Shown: piece by piece, positions 36,663-45,088 of the stretch
Numbering within the stretch: the first letter of the stretch is position 1
Layout of the letters: each line of letters begins with the position of its first letter
Origin: Streptomyces sp. NBC_01471
GTDB taxonomy: Bacteria; Actinomycetota; Actinomycetes; Streptomycetales; Streptomycetaceae
NCBI RefSeq assembly: GCF_041438865.1
Contig: NZ_CP109450.1
Span: forward strand, 3,582,501-3,646,500
Length of the DNA stretch: 64,000 nt
Reading direction: 5' to 3'
Notes under the pieces: generated by a model
Told to the model about the DNA's origin: nothing
The model's database searches: none
What the model saw: the letters and a program-made list of their open reading frames with translations, nothing else
Program-made: the position numbers and the translations under genes

Positions 36663-37973
36663 ATGCCGCATTCACGACGTCGGTTGAGGGGCGCTTGCAT
36701 CGCGGGCGTGACCACCGGTCTTCTCGTGACCGGCGCGGGCGGCGCGCACGGAGCGCTCAGGCCCGCTCCCGCCCCGTCCCCCACCGGGTCCGCTCCGGCG
36801 GCTCCGAAGGACTCCGTACCCCCGGCGCCGAAGGACCCCGCGCCGAAGGAGCCCGCACCGGCGATGCCGAAGGGCCCCCTGCCCGCGGCCCCCGAGGACG
36901 CCGCACCGGCGGTGGGCGCGTACCTGGACTACGGGCCGAAGGGCGTCGCGCGGATGGCGGACCTCTCGCGCTGGCTGGGCGGTGCGGACGTGCGGGTGGG
37001 CCACACCTACCTGCCGGGTGACGTCTGGTCGAACATCGAGGGGCAGCCCGACTTCCTCGAAGCCTGGGCGAAGTGGCGGCGTGCCGAGGCCGACCGGATG
37101 TTCGTGCTCAACGTGCCCATGCAGCAGCACAACGAGGACCATGTGTCGGACGACGAGGTCCGGGACCTCATCGGCCGGGGCGCCCGGGGCGACTTCGACG
37201 ACCACTACCGCAAGCTGGCCACCCGGCTGGTGAAGCTGGGGATCCCCGACACGGTGATCGTGCTGGGCTGGGAGATGAACGGCACGACCTACACCCAGCG
37301 CTGCGGTCCCGACCCGCGGGGCTGGAAGACGTACTGGAACCGGATCGTCACCGCGATGCGCTCCGTCCCCGGCCAGAAGTTCAAGTTCGACTTCACGCCC
37401 AACCGCGGCCGGGACGACATCCCCTGGACGAAGTGCTACCCGGGCGACCGCACGGTGGACATCGTGGGGATGGACTCGTACGACCAGCCGCCCGGCGACA
37501 CCTTCGAGGACCAGGTGAAGGGGGCGTACGGGCTCCAGGCGCAGGTCGACTTCGCCGCCGCGCACAAGAAGCAGATCTCCTACCCCGAGTGGGGACTCTT
37601 CAGGAACGGCGACAACACCGACTACATGCGCGGGATGCTGGCCTGGTTCGACGCGCACAAACCGCTCTACCAGACCATCACGGACTACTGCCCGCACGGC
37701 GTGTGGCAGTGCGACGAGAACCCCGACGCGTCGAAGATCTTCCGGACCACGGTGTCCCAGGAGGCCGGGCAGGAGCCGGGCAGGCCGACCACCGAGCCGA
37801 GTACGCAGCCCAGCACGGAGCCGACCCCGAAGCCGACGGAGCCGGGTGTCAAACCGCCCGCGCGGCCGGAGCCGAACGGCCAGAAGCAGTGGTGTGTCCA
37901 GGTCGACCTGGGCGAGTGGGCCAGTCCCTGGTTCAAGCCCCGGAAGATCTGCGTGTCCCTGCCGGAGGAGTGA
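36663..37973 (+). CDS. Secreted GH26-like endo-glycosidase
   Basis: A 436-residue secreted protein: signal peptide (RRRLRGACIAGVTTGLLVTG), a Pro/Ala/Lys linker with repeated PKDPAPKEPAP-like units (about 36-75), a TIM-barrel catalytic domain (about 80-370), a Thr/Pro linker (TEPSTQPSTEPTPKPTEPG) and a short Trp/Cys-rich end (QKQWCVQVDLGEWASPWF). The likely acid Glu lies in VLGWEMNGTTY and the nucleophile in SYPEWGLF, as in family 26 mannanases and related beta-glycanases. The Shine-Dalgarno GAGGAGAGG is strong. It is convergent to the exopolysaccharide operon, so it may trim that polymer; that is inference. Confidence 0.85.
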   Translation: MPHSRRRLRGACIAGVTTGLLVTGAGGAHGALRPAPAPSPTGSAPAAPKDSVPPAPKDPAPKEPAPAMPKGPLPAAPEDAAPAVGAYLDYGPKGVARMADLSRWLGGADVRVGHTYLPGDVWSNIEGQPDFLEAWAKWRRAEADRMFVLNVPMQQHNEDHVSDDEVRDLIGRGARGDFDDHYRKLATRLVKLGIPDTVIVLGWEMNGTTYTQRCGPDPRGWKTYWNRIVTAMRSVPGQKFKFDFTPNRGRDDIPWTKCYPGDRTVDIVGMDSYDQPPGDTFEDQVKGAYGLQAQVDFAAAHKKQISYPEWGLFRNGDNTDYMRGMLAWFDAHKPLYQTITDYCPHGVWQCDENPDASKIFRTTVSQEAGQEPGRPTTEPSTQPSTEPTPKPTEPGVKPPARPEPNGQKQWCVQVDLGEWASPWFKPRKICVSLPEE

Positions 37974-38009
37974 CCGGACGGCAGACGGGCCGACCGGCAG
38001 GGCGCGGGA

Positions 38010-38050
38010 CGGCGGGCGGCAGGCGGTCACCGATCGCCTGCCGCCCGCCG
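38010..38050. terminator. Bidirectional 16-bp hairpin
   Basis: Arms 38010-38025 and 38035-38050 pair perfectly. The hairpin covers the stop codon of the acyltransferase gene (38027) and lies 37 bases after the GH26 stop, ending both transcripts. Confidence 0.82.
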
Positions 38051-39214
38051 GCCGCCGATCCGGGTGCGCCACTCGCGCACCACGGGCCCGAGGGAACGCG
38101 CCGCGTCAGCCGCCTTGTCGCGGCCCGCCAGCTGGGCCGCGTACAGGTTCAGCGCCGGGGCGAGCGCGGCCGGCGCGAGCAGCAGCCGCTGGTTGGTCAC
38201 CACGGCAGGGCGCCAGTGGCTCTTGTACGGCTCGGTGCCGCGCAGCAGGCTGATGACGGTCCGGCCGCTCTCCGCCGCGTGCCGGGCGTCGCGCCGCAGC
38301 AGCATCGTCGCCACGTCGACCTTCTTCGCACGGAGCTCGGGGTCGGCGCCGTACAGATAACCGCCGCTGAGCTGGGCGGACTGGAGCGTCACATTGGCGG
38401 CGACCACCGCGCCGTCCAGCCGGTACTCGGTGAGCGCCGCGTCGCCGTCCCTGACCATGCGCCGGGTGGCGCGCGTCAGATGTTCGGCGAACCGCGGCCT
38501 GAGGTGCTCGGGGGTGACACCGCGGCCGCGCCACTGCAGTTCGTGCAGGCGCAGCAACTCCCTGATGGTGCCGGGCACTTCGTGCTCGGCGACCGTGTAC
38601 TCCTCGATCCGCAGCGCGTCGAGCTTGCGCAGCTTGGCCCGGATCCGCTGGGCCCGTGCGGAGGCGAGCCGCTTCACCAGCTCGTCGATGGGCTGGGCGG
38701 GCAGTTCGAGACAGACCGAGTCGCTGAGCCTGCGCCGCGCCCCCGGCCAGCGGTCGTAGAGCTGCTCGGCCGCGGCTCCCGGCCGCACCTCGCGCAGGTC
38801 GATCACGGCGTGCCGGGCGGCCCGGCGCAGCCCCTCGGCGAGCGCGGTGAGCGTGCCGGGCGGCTGCGAGCCGTCGATGAGGACGTCCGAGAAGTCGGAG
38901 ATACCGCCGCCCAGCGGGACGAGCAGCGGCAGCGGCCGGTGGACGAGCATCAGCGGGGCGGCTCCCACCAGCCGTCCGCCGCGCCGTACGAGCACCACGC
39001 GCAGCCGGCCGGGCGTGCCGTACGAGAGCCACCAGGAGTGCAGCCAGGAGTGGCTCTGGAACGGGGTGGCGGTGGCGCAGCCGCGGTGCAGCGCCGCCCA
39101 CGGGGTCTCCAGCGCGGCGAACTGCCGTTCGTCACGGCACAGCGTCACGGACAGGCCGGCCCCGGACCCGGTCCCGGCCACGGCCTCGGTCCCGGTCGCG
39201 GCGGCCACCGCCAT
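38027..39214 (-). CDS. GNAT/FemAB-type (CelD/BcsL-like) acyltransferase
   Basis: A 395-residue protein of the double-GNAT group annotated CelD/BcsL or FemAB-like: the N-terminal half has PFQSHSWLHSWWLSYG and a small hydrophobic core (GGGISDFSDVLIDG); the C-terminal GNAT half has LTEYRLDGAVVAANVTLQ, LSGGYLYGADPELR, and KKVDVATMLLRRDARHAAES. The usual role is to acylate a sugar or amino-sugar of an exopolysaccharide. It is the last gene of the eight-gene operon; its ATG overlaps the stop of the chain-length protein gene (TGATG). Confidence 0.85.
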   Translation of the reverse strand: MAVAAATGTEAVAGTGSGAGLSVTLCRDERQFAALETPWAALHRGCATATPFQSHSWLHSWWLSYGTPGRLRVVLVRRGGRLVGAAPLMLVHRPLPLLVPLGGGISDFSDVLIDGSQPPGTLTALAEGLRRAARHAVIDLREVRPGAAAEQLYDRWPGARRRLSDSVCLELPAQPIDELVKRLASARAQRIRAKLRKLDALRIEEYTVAEHEVPGTIRELLRLHELQWRGRGVTPEHLRPRFAEHLTRATRRMVRDGDAALTEYRLDGAVVAANVTLQSAQLSGGYLYGADPELRAKKVDVATMLLRRDARHAAESGRTVISLLRGTEPYKSHWRPAVVTNQRLLLAPAALAPALNLYAAQLAGRDKAADAARSLGPVVREWRTRIGGRRAAGDR

Positions 39215-39909
39215 CAGACGTGTTCCTTCTGCTGGGCGGGCTCGGCGAGCGTGTCGGCTCCGGTGGCCTGGGCGGGCGCCGGGACCGCCGTGCCCGGGTT
39301 CCACTGCCTGCGGCGCGGGCGGACCAGGAGCACGAGGGCGCCGACGAGGCCTCCGGCGCAGCCGCCGACCGCGATGCCGACCGGCACCGAGGGCGAGACG
39401 GCGGCCGACGGCGCGACGGCCTTCGAGAACAGGACCAGCCGGACGCCGGTACTGGCCGAGGCGCTGTTGCCGCCGGCCGTGAGCGCTCCGGCCACCGCGT
39501 TGGCGATGTCGGCGGCCGTGCCGGGGCGCGTCGCGGAGCCGGTGATGCCGATCATCGGGGATTCGGGTGAGGTCTCCGTCCGGACGTGCCGCCCCAGCGT
39601 CCGCGCCGGGACGCCCGCCGCGGCGTGCGCCGCGGCGAGGGTCGACGTACTGGTGGAGATGCGGCCGTACGCCTGGGCGAAGCCGAGGGCGGTGGCGGGG
39701 TCGGCGCCCTTGTCGGGCGCCGCCAGGACATAGCTGGTGGCGGCGTAGTCGGGCGCCGCGAGCGCTCCGTACGACGCACCGCCGACCACGCCGACGAGGG
39801 CGCACAGCGGCAGCGGCCACCAGGACGGCAGCGCGGCGGCACGGCGGCGGACGGCCCGTGCGACGGTCCGGGGGGTGACGCGGTGCTCTTCTCGGGGCGA
39901 ATCAGGCAT
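39214..39909 (-). CDS. Wzz-like polysaccharide chain-length / export protein
   Basis: A 231-residue membrane protein with two helices flanking an extracytoplasmic domain: helix 1 near SWWPLPLCALVGVVGGASYG (about 30-50) and helix 2 near GIAVGGCAGGLVGALVLLV (about 175-195). The proline-poor loop contains the YGRISTSTSTLAAAHAAAGV segment typical of Wzz/Lipopolysaccharide-chain-length-determinant families. No kinase domain is fused. ATG 39909 follows GAAGTGAGC. It sits between the terminal glycosyltransferase and the acyltransferase. Confidence 0.8.
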   Translation of the reverse strand: MPDSPREEHRVTPRTVARAVRRRAAALPSWWPLPLCALVGVVGGASYGALAAPDYAATSYVLAAPDKGADPATALGFAQAYGRISTSTSTLAAAHAAAGVPARTLGRHVRTETSPESPMIGITGSATRPGTAADIANAVAGALTAGGNSASASTGVRLVLFSKAVAPSAAVSPSVPVGIAVGGCAGGLVGALVLLVRPRRRQWNPGTAVPAPAQATGADTLAEPAQQKEHV

Positions 39910-39960
39910 GGGGCTCACTTCTTCGTCGGTGTCCCGGAACGGGGGCGTCACGGAACGGGG

Positions 39961-41121
39961 TTACGGAACAGGGGTCACGAACGGAGGGCGTACGCGCGGG
40001 ACGGTCGGGGCGGCCTCGACGGTGCGGGCGTACACGCCGAGCAGGCTGGTGGCGCTGCGCGCGATGTCGTAGTGGCCGACCACGGCCGGGGGCTCCAGCC
40101 GCCGCACGCCCAGCTCCAGTTGGTGGCGGAGCGCCGCCTCGATCGTCTCGGCGCCGCCCGGCACCCGCACCGCGCCGGGCACCGGTTCCGCCGACAGGTC
40201 GTCGAGCGCGGGACAGGCCGCGTACAGGACGGGCAGACCGGCGGCCAGCGCCTCGACGGTGGCGAGACCGAAGGACTCCTCGTCGGACGCGGAGACGAAG
40301 ACGTCCACCGCGTCCAGGACGGCGGGGACGGTCGGCCCGGCGTGCGGCCCGTCGGGCAGCGCGTCGCACTCGCCGAGGAAGTGGACGCGGCCACCGGCCC
40401 CGAGCCGCCTGGCGAGCGCCCGCAGCGCCTCCAGTTCGGGCCCGTCCCCGGCCAGCAGCAGCCGGACCCCGGGCAGCGCGGCGACCGCCCGTACCAGCAG
40501 GCCGAACCGCTTGCCCGGCACCAGCCTGCCGACGCCGCCCACCACGAAGGCGTCGGCCGGGATGTCCAGCAGGGCCCGGGTGGCGGCCCGGACCTCCGGG
40601 TCGTGCCGGAACCGCGCCCCGTCGATGCCGTTCGGTACGACATGGATGCGCCGCGCCGGGACGCCCCAGGCGCGCAGCCGGTCGGCGACGGTCGCCGACA
40701 CCGCGACCGTCGACGAGCCCAGCCGCTCGGTGCACAGATACAGCCCGCGGGCGGACCGGGTGAGCGGCCGGCCCTCGATGTACCGCTCGCCCAGGGAGTG
40801 TTCGGTGGCGATGGCGCGTACCCCGGCCAGCCGGGCGGCGATCCTCCCGTACACGCAGGCGCGGTACAGGTGGGTGTGGACCAGGTCGTACCGGCCGCGC
40901 CGGATCAGCCGGGTCAGCCGGGGGAGCGCGGCGAGGTCGCGGTTGCCGCCCATCCCCAGGTGCGTGACGGATACCCCGTCGGCGTGCAGCCCGTCGGCGA
41001 CCGGGCCCGGGTTGGTGAGGGTGACCACGTCGCAGTCGACGGGCATCCGGCGCAGCAGCAGCCGCAGTTGCTGCTCGGCGCCGCCCACCCCGAGCCCGGT
41101 GATGATGTGCAGGACCCTCAC
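39961..41121 (-). CDS. GT4 glycosyltransferase
   Basis: A 386-residue retaining GT4 (GT-B fold) enzyme. The N-terminal acceptor domain begins MRVLHIITGLGVGGAEQQLR, the linker has IHVVPNGIDGARF, and the donor domain has GRLVPGKRFGLLVRAV, LLLAGDGPELEAL, and the acid segment ESFGLATVEALAAGLPV with the nucleotide-binding Glu pair. It adds one sugar to the lipid-linked repeat unit of the exopolysaccharide; the sugar is unknown. Start overlaps the deacetylase stop (ATGA). Confidence 0.94.
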   Translation of the reverse strand: MRVLHIITGLGVGGAEQQLRLLLRRMPVDCDVVTLTNPGPVADGLHADGVSVTHLGMGGNRDLAALPRLTRLIRRGRYDLVHTHLYRACVYGRIAARLAGVRAIATEHSLGERYIEGRPLTRSARGLYLCTERLGSSTVAVSATVADRLRAWGVPARRIHVVPNGIDGARFRHDPEVRAATRALLDIPADAFVVGGVGRLVPGKRFGLLVRAVAALPGVRLLLAGDGPELEALRALARRLGAGGRVHFLGECDALPDGPHAGPTVPAVLDAVDVFVSASDEESFGLATVEALAAGLPVLYAACPALDDLSAEPVPGAVRVPGGAETIEAALRHQLELGVRRLEPPAVVGHYDIARSATSLLGVYARTVEAAPTVPRVRPPFVTPVP

Positions 41122-41882
41122 CGGCTGCCACCGGCCCTCAGCTGCCGGATCCCGTGCAGCGCCCGCTTGGTGCTCAGCCGCAGACCCCGGTCAGCGTGGC
41201 TGATGTGGGTGCGGGCCAGTGCGTGGTCCCCGGCGAGCGGGCCGGGCGCGATGGCGCAGCCGTAGCCGTACCCGGCGTCGCGCACGGCGTCCACGGCCCG
41301 CCGGTCGATGGTGCCGTACGGGTAGCAGAAGCCATCCGGCTCGACTCCCGTGATTCGGCGCAGCAGTTCGCGGCTTCCCCGGGTCTCCTCGCGCAGTTCG
41401 CCGTCGGCCGTCTCGGTGAGGTCCTGGTGGTACAGGCCGTGCGAGCCGATCTCCATGCCGGCGTCGGCGGCGGCCCGGATGCCGTCCTCGGTGAGGAGCG
41501 GTTTGCGCGGGCCGAGCGGGTCCCAGTCGTTGTCGCCGCCCAGCCTGCCGGGCAGCACGAAAAGGGTGGCCGTGCACCCGTGCCGCTTCAGCAGCGGCAG
41601 GGCGTGCTCGGTGAAGTCGCGGTAGCCGTCGTCGAAGGTCAGCCCGACGAGACCGCGCCCGAGCCCCCCGGCACGGGCCCGCAGCAGGGTCCCCACTCCG
41701 ACGCCGGTCAGCCCGCGCCGCTCCAGGCTGCGCAACTGGCGGTCGAGGCGCTCGGGAGAGACGGTGATGCCGTACGGGTCGTCGGCCGGGTCGGCCACCG
41801 AGTGGTACATCAGGATCCACGGCTGGATACGGGACCGGGGTGCGGGCGGGGCGGCGTCGCGTGACGCCGTGTCAGCGGACAT
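41118..41882 (-). CDS. Polysaccharide deacetylase (NodB-like, CE4)
   Basis: A 254-residue NodB-type deacetylase. The metal-site Asp pair is in LVGLTFDDGYRDF, the His box in AGMEIGSHGLYHQDL, and the third motif in GFCYPYGTIDRRAV. No signal peptide is visible (a polar N-terminus, then IQPWILMYHSVAD), so it may act on a lipid-linked intermediate in the cytosol. The gene overlaps the flippase by 11 bases, and its own stop overlaps the next glycosyltransferase start. Confidence 0.92.
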   Translation of the reverse strand: MSADTASRDAAPPAPRSRIQPWILMYHSVADPADDPYGITVSPERLDRQLRSLERRGLTGVGVGTLLRARAGGLGRGLVGLTFDDGYRDFTEHALPLLKRHGCTATLFVLPGRLGGDNDWDPLGPRKPLLTEDGIRAAADAGMEIGSHGLYHQDLTETADGELREETRGSRELLRRITGVEPDGFCYPYGTIDRRAVDAVRDAGYGYGCAIAPGPLAGDHALARTHISHADRGLRLSTKRALHGIRQLRAGGSR

Positions 41883-43542
41883 GACGGAACCTTTGCTTGG
41901 TGAGGTCGAGCAGGCCGACGACTTCGGGGGCGCGCAGCGCCAGTGCCGCCGCGGCGAACACACCGGGCACCAGCAGGCAGCCGGCGGCCAGGCTCGGCAG
42001 CGCGCCGGGGACCAGCGGGGCGAGCAGCAGACCCGCCGCGCAGGCGGCGACGGCGGCGGCGGACAGCCTGGCGAGCGTCAGGGCGACACCAAGTACGTGG
42101 ATGGAGACGACCCGTGAGCCGAGCCCGCGCAACAGGAACCCGGCGGTGACGGTGATCCCCAGGGCGTTGGAAGCGGCGATGCCGTACACCCCCCACGGGC
42201 CGACGGCGAGCGCACCGGCGACCGCGTTGACGAGGAGCCCGGCTCCCATCGCTGCGGCCGGGAACCAGGTGGGCCGCGCCGCCGAGAAGAACGGCCTGCC
42301 CAGGGCGCCGACGAGGCACTGTCCGAGCAGCCCGAGGGCGTAGACCCGCATGATGGACGCGGTGGTCGCGGTGTCGGCGGCGCTGAACGCGCCGCGCTGG
42401 AAGAGGACGTCGATGATCTGCGGGGCGTAGGCGACGACGACCGCCGTACCGGCCAGCACGACGACCCCGGCCAGCGCCAGATCACGCTCGACCCGGCGCC
42501 GCGCCTGGTCGCCCTCGCCGTCCGCGACGGCCTTGGCGACCACCGGGAAGGTGACCGTGCAGATCATCAGCGACAGCATCATCGGCACCTGCGCGACCTT
42601 CTGCGCGTAGTTCAGGTGCGAGATGGCCCCGGCGGGGAGCGAGGCGGCCAGGAACCGTTCGATGAGGACCTGGGACTGGCGGCAGACGGTGAAGATGACG
42701 ACGGGCGCCAGCACACCGATACCGAGGAGCGCGGGCCGTGCGGTACGGGCCGGGGCCGCGGCGCCGGGGAGGAGAACCCCGTCCGCCGACCGTACGGCCA
42801 AGTGCTTCACGAAGGCGGGCAGTTGGGCCAGCACCATCAGGACGCTGCCCGCGGCGACCCCGGCAGCGGCGGCGCGCACCCCCCACAGGGAGTGCAGCAC
42901 CAGCATGGTGACGATGATGCCGACGTTGTACGCGACATAGATCGTGGCGGGCGGCAGATAGCTGCGGTGCGCCCGCAGCGCCGCGCTGAGATAGCCGGTG
43001 ATCCCGAACGAGAGCACGGTCAGCGCGGTCAGCCGGGTGCACGCGACGGCCACGCGCGGCTCGGCGAGGCCGGGCGCGAGGAGATCCACGATCACCGGGG
43101 CGCCCAGCACCAGGAGCCCGGTGGTGCAGCCGAGCAGGACGAGCAGGCGTGGCAGGGTGGCGGCGACCAGGCTCCGTACGGGGTCCGGGTGCTCCCCCGC
43201 GGCGCGCCGGGCCAGCGCCTGGCTGAAGGCCGGTACGAGCACCAGCGCCATCGCGTCCTCGATGAGCAGCGTGGACGCCATCTCCGGCACGGTCCAGGAG
43301 ATCAGGAACGCGTCGCTGTCGCTGCCCGCGCCGAAGAGGTGCGCGATGCTCTGGTCCCGGACCAGACCGAGCACCGACCCGGCGACGGTCAGCGCCGCGG
43401 TGACCGCGGCGGCCCTGGCCAGCACCTTCCCGAGCCGGGGCGGCTGCTGCGGGACGGGCGGCGCGTGGACCGCGCCGGGCGGCGCGGACACGGCGGTACG
43501 GGCGGTGGCGCGCGGGCCGGTACCGGTCGTGGTCTCGTTCAT
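41872..43542 (-). CDS. MurJ/Wzx-like lipid-linked oligosaccharide flippase
   Basis: A 556-residue polytopic protein with about 14 membrane helices, of the MVF (MurJ) group: helix 1 near VTAALTVAGSVLGLVRDQSI, then FLISWTVPEMASTLLIEDAM and FVKHLAVRSADG between helices. The N-terminal 40 residues are Pro/Ala-rich and cytosolic. In this operon it should flip the lipid-linked repeat unit to the outer face. Because MurJ for peptidoglycan is encoded elsewhere in Streptomyces as far as I recall, this copy is dedicated to the polymer. It overlaps the ligase gene by 4 bases. Confidence 0.9.
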   Translation of the reverse strand: MNETTTGTGPRATARTAVSAPPGAVHAPPVPQQPPRLGKVLARAAAVTAALTVAGSVLGLVRDQSIAHLFGAGSDSDAFLISWTVPEMASTLLIEDAMALVLVPAFSQALARRAAGEHPDPVRSLVAATLPRLLVLLGCTTGLLVLGAPVIVDLLAPGLAEPRVAVACTRLTALTVLSFGITGYLSAALRAHRSYLPPATIYVAYNVGIIVTMLVLHSLWGVRAAAAGVAAGSVLMVLAQLPAFVKHLAVRSADGVLLPGAAAPARTARPALLGIGVLAPVVIFTVCRQSQVLIERFLAASLPAGAISHLNYAQKVAQVPMMLSLMICTVTFPVVAKAVADGEGDQARRRVERDLALAGVVVLAGTAVVVAYAPQIIDVLFQRGAFSAADTATTASIMRVYALGLLGQCLVGALGRPFFSAARPTWFPAAAMGAGLLVNAVAGALAVGPWGVYGIAASNALGITVTAGFLLRGLGSRVVSIHVLGVALTLARLSAAAVAACAAGLLLAPLVPGALPSLAAGCLLVPGVFAAAALALRAPEVVGLLDLTKQRFRHVR

Positions 43543-45086
43543 ACGGCGCCCGGCCGTACGGGACCCGAGGTACGCGCGGAGCCCGGAAGCACAGGGCCCG
43601 GCGCAGGCGCGGAACCGGGAAGCACGGCGTCCGCCGTACGCGCGGAACCGGGAAGCCCGCGGCCAGGAGCCACAGCGACCGCGGTCACGGCGCCCGGACT
43701 CACAGCACCCGGCAGCACCGCGCCCCGCGCATCCGGTCCCGCCAGTGCCCACCAGGCGACGAGGCCGAAGACGATGCCGGTGAGTGCGGTCGAGGGGCCG
43801 CCGATGTCCGCGTACAGGAAGTCGACCGTCTGCCAGAGCATCAGCCCCACCGCCACGAGCCCGCAGTCGGCGGCCGCTCCGCGCCGTCTCCGCGCGGAGT
43901 ACAGGCGGCGCGCCCCGCCCACCAGGAGCGCGGCCCAGCTGCCGGCCAGCGCGGTGATCCCGACGAGGCCCTGTTCGCTGAGGACCAGCAGATACATGTT
44001 GTGCGGCGACAACAGCGGCTGGCGCTGGTAGGCGTGGCCCGCGCCCGCCGTGTCGGAGCCCGACGAGAGCCCCAGCGAGGCGTGTCCGTCCCGGTACGCC
44101 GGGAAGCCCTTGAGGCCGACGCCCGTCGCGGGCTCGTCGCGCCACATGCTCACCGCAGCCGCCCACATCGTGTACCGGTCGGTGACCGACTGGTCGGGGG
44201 CGGCGGTGACCTGGGTGATGGAGCCGAGCCGGTCGGTGATGAGCTGCGAGCCGACCCCGAACCCGCCGACCAGCACCACCACGACGGCGACCACGGCGGC
44301 CAGTGCGCGTACCGCCGTGCGCAACCCGGCGAGCAGCACGACGGCCAGCACCGCGGCCACCGTGGCGATCCACGAGCCGCGGCTGAAGGAGAAGGCGAGC
44401 GGCGGCACCAGCGCCACCGCGGCGGTGAGCGCGGCCGGGCGCACCCAGCGGGGCGCGCCGGGCGGCGGGCGCAGCGCGAGCCCGGTGGCGGCGACCGTCC
44501 CGAACGCCACGATGGTGGCCATGCCCATGACGTCGGTGGGTCCGAAGGTGCCGACGGCCCGGATGTCGGAGCCCATGTAGGAGGCGCCGCTGCGGGTCGC
44601 GTACTGCCAGACGCCGAACCCGCCCTGGACCAGAGCGAGTACGACGAAGGCCCCGGCCACGAACCGGAAGTCCCGGGCGTCCCTGAGCAGCAGCACGACG
44701 GCCGCCGGCACCAGCACGAACACCTGGAGGTAGCGCACGAAGCCGGGGAGCGCGGCCGCCGGGTCGGCGGCGGTCACGGTGGCGACGGCCAGCCCCACCA
44801 CCGGAACGCCCAGCACGACGGCGGCGGCCGGGCTCAGCGGTCGCGATCCGCGGCGCAGCAGCCGTACCGCGCAGAACAGCACCAGGAACGCCGAAGCCAC
44901 GTCGGCGACGGAGATGTTGGTGGAGGCGCTGGACCCGTTCCCGTACTCGAAGGGGACGGCCAGCAGGATGACGGGCGCGGCCACGGGCAGCACCGGCCAC
45001 CAGCGGGCGAGCCGCCCGGAGAGCGGTGGGGCGGGCCTTCCGGTGCGTGGCCGGGGCAGTGCGGGGGCCGGGGAGAGGACCGTCAC
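43539..45086 (-). CDS. O-antigen-ligase-like (Wzy/WaaL) membrane protein
   Basis: A 515-residue polytopic protein with the Wzy_C domain. After about eight helices it shows the large periplasmic loop with ATGVGLKGFPAYRDGHASLG and the conserved LLSPHNMYLLVLSEQGLVG, where the His is expected to act in glycosyl transfer; a further two helices and a C-terminal Ala/Pro tail follow. It polymerises or ligates polysaccharide repeat units. Start GTG 45086 lies after GGGAGGCAGC and 2 bases beyond the stop of the sugar transferase gene. Confidence 0.88.
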   Translation of the reverse strand: MTVLSPAPALPRPRTGRPAPPLSGRLARWWPVLPVAAPVILLAVPFEYGNGSSASTNISVADVASAFLVLFCAVRLLRRGSRPLSPAAAVVLGVPVVGLAVATVTAADPAAALPGFVRYLQVFVLVPAAVVLLLRDARDFRFVAGAFVVLALVQGGFGVWQYATRSGASYMGSDIRAVGTFGPTDVMGMATIVAFGTVAATGLALRPPPGAPRWVRPAALTAAVALVPPLAFSFSRGSWIATVAAVLAVVLLAGLRTAVRALAAVVAVVVVLVGGFGVGSQLITDRLGSITQVTAAPDQSVTDRYTMWAAAVSMWRDEPATGVGLKGFPAYRDGHASLGLSSGSDTAGAGHAYQRQPLLSPHNMYLLVLSEQGLVGITALAGSWAALLVGGARRLYSARRRRGAAADCGLVAVGLMLWQTVDFLYADIGGPSTALTGIVFGLVAWWALAGPDARGAVLPGAVSPGAVTAVAVAPGRGLPGSARTADAVLPGSAPAPGPVLPGSARTSGPVRPGAV

Positions 45087-45088
45087 GG

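Noticed and set aside
41872..45000. 1042-codon minus-strand frame reading through flippase and ligase genes
   Set aside because: Its first 480 codons are a shadow of the ligase gene, which has Wzy_C motifs; the real flippase starts at 43542 with an overlap of 4 bases.
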